NCBI RefSeq assembly: GCF_000092365.1
Contig: NC_014218.1
Location: 744,001-808,000, forward strand
DNA: 64,000 nt
Source: Arcanobacterium haemolyticum DSM 20595
Lineage (GTDB): Bacteria > Actinomycetota > Actinomycetes > Actinomycetales > Actinomycetaceae
Direction of reading: 5' to 3'
A model generated the notes under the pieces. That model ran no database searches. It saw nothing but the letters and a program-made list of their open reading frames with translations, and had not been told where the DNA came from. Position 1 is the first letter of the stretch; each line of letters starts with the position of its first letter. Below, one piece after another: positions 61,784 through 64,000 of this stretch. The translations under genes and the position numbers were made by a program.

Positions 61784-62725
61784 ATGTCCACAAGGCCATC
61801 TTTAGTTATCGCAGGTGCCACCGGTTTTATTGGGACTCGGTTGGTAGAGGCTGCAATCGCCGCTGGGTATCAGGTCACGCGTTTGGTACGGTCGTTGCCT
61901 CGTGAGGTTCCGGAACACTGCACGGACGTTGTGTGGAATCCTTCCGCACACGATCTTGACGAACGCGTGCTTGCGGGCGCCGCCGGCGTTGTGTGTTTGA
62001 ACGGGGCGCCGCTTGTTGGGAAAGTCTGGACACGATCGTATAAACAGACCTTGTGGAAGTCACGGATCGATTCGGTGGATACGATTGTGGATGCGATTGT
62101 TCGCTTGCCAGCCGATGATCGCCCAGCATGTTTCATCTCGGGTAGCGCGATTGGTTTTTACGGTCCCGATTGTGGGGACGCCGTGTTGCATGAGGGTTCC
62201 AGCCAGGGCGCAGGATTCTTAGCAGAGTTGTGTGGCGCGTGGGAGAGTTGTGCACAGCGTTGCGCTGAAGAAGCTGGCGTGCGTACCGTTTCTGTGCGTA
62301 CGGGGCTTGTTATGGGGGCCGACGGCGGTCTGCTGGGTATCCTGCAACATCTGTATCGTGCGGGGCTGGGCGGGCAATTGTCTGATGGCAAGGCCTGGAT
62401 GTCCACAATCTCTGTTATCGATCATGTTCGTGCGATTTTGTTCCTTGTGGCGCGTGACGATATTGAAGGTCCTGTGAATCTGACCTGCCCTGAGCCATGT
62501 GAAAATAAGGTGTGGAACCGTTTGCTTGGGCGTCATCTACAACGTCCTGCTGTGCTTCGTGTTCCGTGTGGTCCGCTCGCTACGTTGTTCCCTTATGCGG
62601 TTGGAGAAACGGTGCTCGCCTCTCAACGTGCATTACCTATTAGGTTACTCGATGCCGGTTTTATCTTCACGGCTCCTCACGTGGCAGATATTTTCAATTC
62701 TATCCTTCCGCAGAAGCGTGGATGA
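61784..62725 (+). CDS. TIGR01777-family epimerase (SDR)
   Basis: A 313-residue NAD(P)-binding protein of the extended short-chain dehydrogenase type (YfcH/TIGR01777). GATGFIGTRLVEAA at the N-terminus binds the cofactor, with VWNPS, VVCLNGAPLVGKVWT, SGSAIGFYG (catalytic Ser and Tyr; the Tyr lies in GFYGPDCG), VRTGLVMGADGG and GKAWMSTISVIDHVRA. The substrate is unknown; some relatives act on nucleotide sugars. GGAGGAAGGGGAGC supports the ATG at 61784; the frame runs 47 codons upstream without support. Confidence 0.87.
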   Translation: MSTRPSLVIAGATGFIGTRLVEAAIAAGYQVTRLVRSLPREVPEHCTDVVWNPSAHDLDERVLAGAAGVVCLNGAPLVGKVWTRSYKQTLWKSRIDSVDTIVDAIVRLPADDRPACFISGSAIGFYGPDCGDAVLHEGSSQGAGFLAELCGAWESCAQRCAEEAGVRTVSVRTGLVMGADGGLLGILQHLYRAGLGGQLSDGKAWMSTISVIDHVRAILFLVARDDIEGPVNLTCPEPCENKVWNRLLGRHLQRPAVLRVPCGPLATLFPYAVGETVLASQRALPIRLLDAGFIFTAPHVADIFNSILPQKRG

Positions 62726-62843
62726 TCTAGATTTCACTCGATATTTCACTAGAAAATACAAGGTTTGTGTGGCATAGTTGATGTATCAAGTGGCCTCATT
62801 TTTAGGTGTTACGGGGAATCTCACCTAGATTCAGGAGGTCACG

Positions 62844-63350
62844 GTGAAAAATAAATACACGACGCGTGGTGTCATATTCATCCACTCGGTAATACCGGCC
62901 GTTCAACCTCATGTTGAATGGGCGGTTACTTCCATACTCGGATATCCGGTTAAATTTGAGTGGACTGCCCAGCCTGCTGTTCCGTCAATGAACAGGGGCG
63001 AAGTGTCATGGACTGGTGACGTCGGAACCGGCGCAGCTATCACATCAGCCCTTGGCGGGTGGGAACATTTGCGCTTCGAAGTGACTGAAGAACCATCTCC
63101 AATTTCTGATGGTGGCAGATGGTCATGCACACCGGGCCTCGGTATTTTTTACGCGCAAACGGATCTTCTAGGTAACGTGGTTGTTCCTGAAAATCGGGTG
63201 CGTGCTGCACTGGAACAAGCTGGCGATGATCCGCGCGAAATTCGCCGCATGCTCGATATCGCGTTGGGAACAGCGTGGGATGAAGAACTTGAAGTGTTCC
63301 GTTACGCGGGTGCCGGTGCTCCTGTGCGATGGCTACACCGGGTTGGCTAA
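62844..63350 (+). CDS. DUF3145 protein
   Basis: A 168-residue actinobacterial protein of unknown function. The family pattern is clear: TTRGVIFIHSVIPAVQPHVEWAV, KFEWTAQPAVPSM, GEVSWTGDVGTGAAITSALGGWEHLRFEVTEEP (read in parts), CTPGLGIFYAQTDLLGN and ENRVRAALEQA. In streptomycetes and mycobacteria DUF3145 lies near fatty-acid synthesis genes. A GTG at 62844 with CAGGAGGTC is the start. Confidence 0.9.
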   Translation: MKNKYTTRGVIFIHSVIPAVQPHVEWAVTSILGYPVKFEWTAQPAVPSMNRGEVSWTGDVGTGAAITSALGGWEHLRFEVTEEPSPISDGGRWSCTPGLGIFYAQTDLLGNVVVPENRVRAALEQAGDDPREIRRMLDIALGTAWDEELEVFRYAGAGAPVRWLHRVG

Positions 63351-63354
63351 GCTT

Positions 63355-63681
63355 TTAACGATTAAAAAGTGACGCCAGATCGGCTGCTGCTGATGCGAGA
63401 TCCTGAGCATCGTCCTCCTGCGATGTGGCTGGTTCATCCATGATCAGAACCATCAGATCTTCGACACTCGAGAGCGCGTGTATAGCACTATCGGCAACGT
63501 GTTTTTTGCTTATCATCTCAACGTTTGTTACCAGCGCCCATACGCTCACCTCATCGAGCCCAAGATCATCGACAAGCCGAGCATCTGGCACGATCTCGTC
63601 GTCGTTAATTTCTGGCGCAATATCGTCCAGTGCTACTCGAATCTGAGCCAGCGCAAGATCGCGCGGGTCTGTATTGTCCAT
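63355..63681 (-). CDS. Acyl-carrier-protein-like protein lacking the carrier serine
   Basis: A 108-residue protein with an ACP-like four-helix pattern: VALDDIAPEINDDEIVPDARLVDDLGLDEVSVWALVTNVEMIS (read in parts), then LSSVEDLMVLI. Where ACPs have DSL, with the phosphopantetheine-bearing Ser, it reads DEV, so the prosthetic group cannot be attached at that place. A Ser follows one residue later in DEVS, out of register. The C-terminal half is acidic and low in complexity. GAGGAGGAA precedes the ATG. Its location beside DUF3145, which elsewhere neighbours fatty-acid genes, supports an ACP relationship. Confidence 0.62.
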   Translation of the reverse strand: MDNTDPRDLALAQIRVALDDIAPEINDDEIVPDARLVDDLGLDEVSVWALVTNVEMISKKHVADSAIHALSSVEDLMVLIMDEPATSQEDDAQDLASAAADLASLFNR

Positions 63682-63735
63682 TGTTCCTCCTCGTATATCA
63701 ACTACTCACCGCTCTAAATACTATAGGCTGTATGT

Positions 63736-64000
63736 ATGGCTTTTATAGATCTTATTCAGCAACTGGCCGATGAATCCTCGCCGCTCATTGATCGAGCAGG
63801 GGAACTTCGCGTTGCCCTTGCAGCCGATCCGAACGATGCCGAATCGTTTGAGGAACTCGCATCGATCATTAGAAAGCTAGGGCAATCACAGCCAACTGTA
63901 GATCCTCTTACAGCAGATGATGATCAGCCTCGCAAAACTCCAGCCCACTTGGTGTTGTGGGCGCTAGCAGAGGATTTGGCGTCCGATTCACGCGCGTGGT
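63736..64000 (+). CDS. Unrecognised protein, 5' part only
   Basis: From an ATG at 63736 the frame is open to the right edge (88 codons). It starts MAFIDLIQQLADESS and continues ELRVALAADPNDAESFEELASII, which resembles a TPR-like helical pair, then a polar linker and AHLVLWALAEDLASDSRAW. It has no signal peptide and no recognised family. Divergent from the ACP-like gene, with a 54-base gap. Confidence 0.55.
   Translation, partial: MAFIDLIQQLADESSPLIDRAGELRVALAADPNDAESFEELASIIRKLGQSQPTVDPLTADDDQPRKTPAHLVLWALAEDLASDSRAW

Overview
The window is chromosomal DNA of a mid-GC Gram-positive actinobacterium, most likely of the family Actinomycetaceae (Arcanobacterium/Trueperella/Actinomyces type). This is judged from gene content and not from any search. 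The evidence is an actinobacterial-order division and cell-wall (dcw) cluster ending in ftsZ, pgeF, sepF, yggT and divIVA; the families DUF3040 and DUF3145; a lexA / LysM-protein / nrdR neighbourhood with actinobacterial SOS boxes; and a MurE whose specificity motif is not the diaminopimelate type, as expected for lysine- or ornithine-type peptidoglycan. Most genes look single-copy and intact. I see no prophage, insertion sequence, CRISPR array or rRNA operon.

Layout. 1-14.3 kb: a partial RsmC-like methyltransferase, hflX, a DinG-like helicase, lexA facing a LysM membrane protein and nrdR, an acyl-CoA ligase, a HelD-like helicase, a PAC2 protein, a spermidine-synthase-like protein, dinB and a DUF3040 protein. 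14.3-14.75 kb: a gene-free stretch with 20-bp tandem repeats, a long nested hairpin and a three-copy MraZ operator. 14.75-37.8 kb: mraZ, rsmH, ftsL, ftsI, murE, murF, mraY, murD, ftsW, murG, murC, ftsQ, ftsZ, pgeF, sepF, yggT, divIVA, lspA, rluD, a decayed acetyltransferase and dnaE. Many of these genes overlap by 1-4 bases, which suggests translational coupling. 37.8-42 kb: a leftward zinc operon, znuA-znuC-znuB-zur-dedA-S4 protein. 42-48.2 kb: glyS, a YibE/F protein, dus, a degenerate GH13-like protein and a dGTPase. 48.3-52.9 kb: an mgl-type sugar ABC transporter lying between dgt and the rhodanese/dnaG genes. 53-58.2 kb: dnaG, tRNA-Met and tRNA-Asn, with an AT-richer block of lipoprotein, PKD and orphan genes between the two tRNAs. 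58.2-64 kb: a secreted cutinase-PKD protein, a 35-residue gene with its own terminator, a phosphatidylcholine-synthase-like enzyme, a TIGR01777 epimerase, DUF3145, an ACP-like protein without the carrier serine, and a partial gene at the right edge.

How the genes fit together. The dcw block makes peptidoglycan precursors and the divisome, with MraZ probably regulating its own promoter. LexA should control itself and the LysM protein, a probable SOS division inhibitor. Zur should control zinc uptake. The parts least explained by known families are the 35-residue gene, the coiled-coil extension on the mgl permease, the block between the tRNAs, the ACP-like protein and the leader ORF overlapping znuA.
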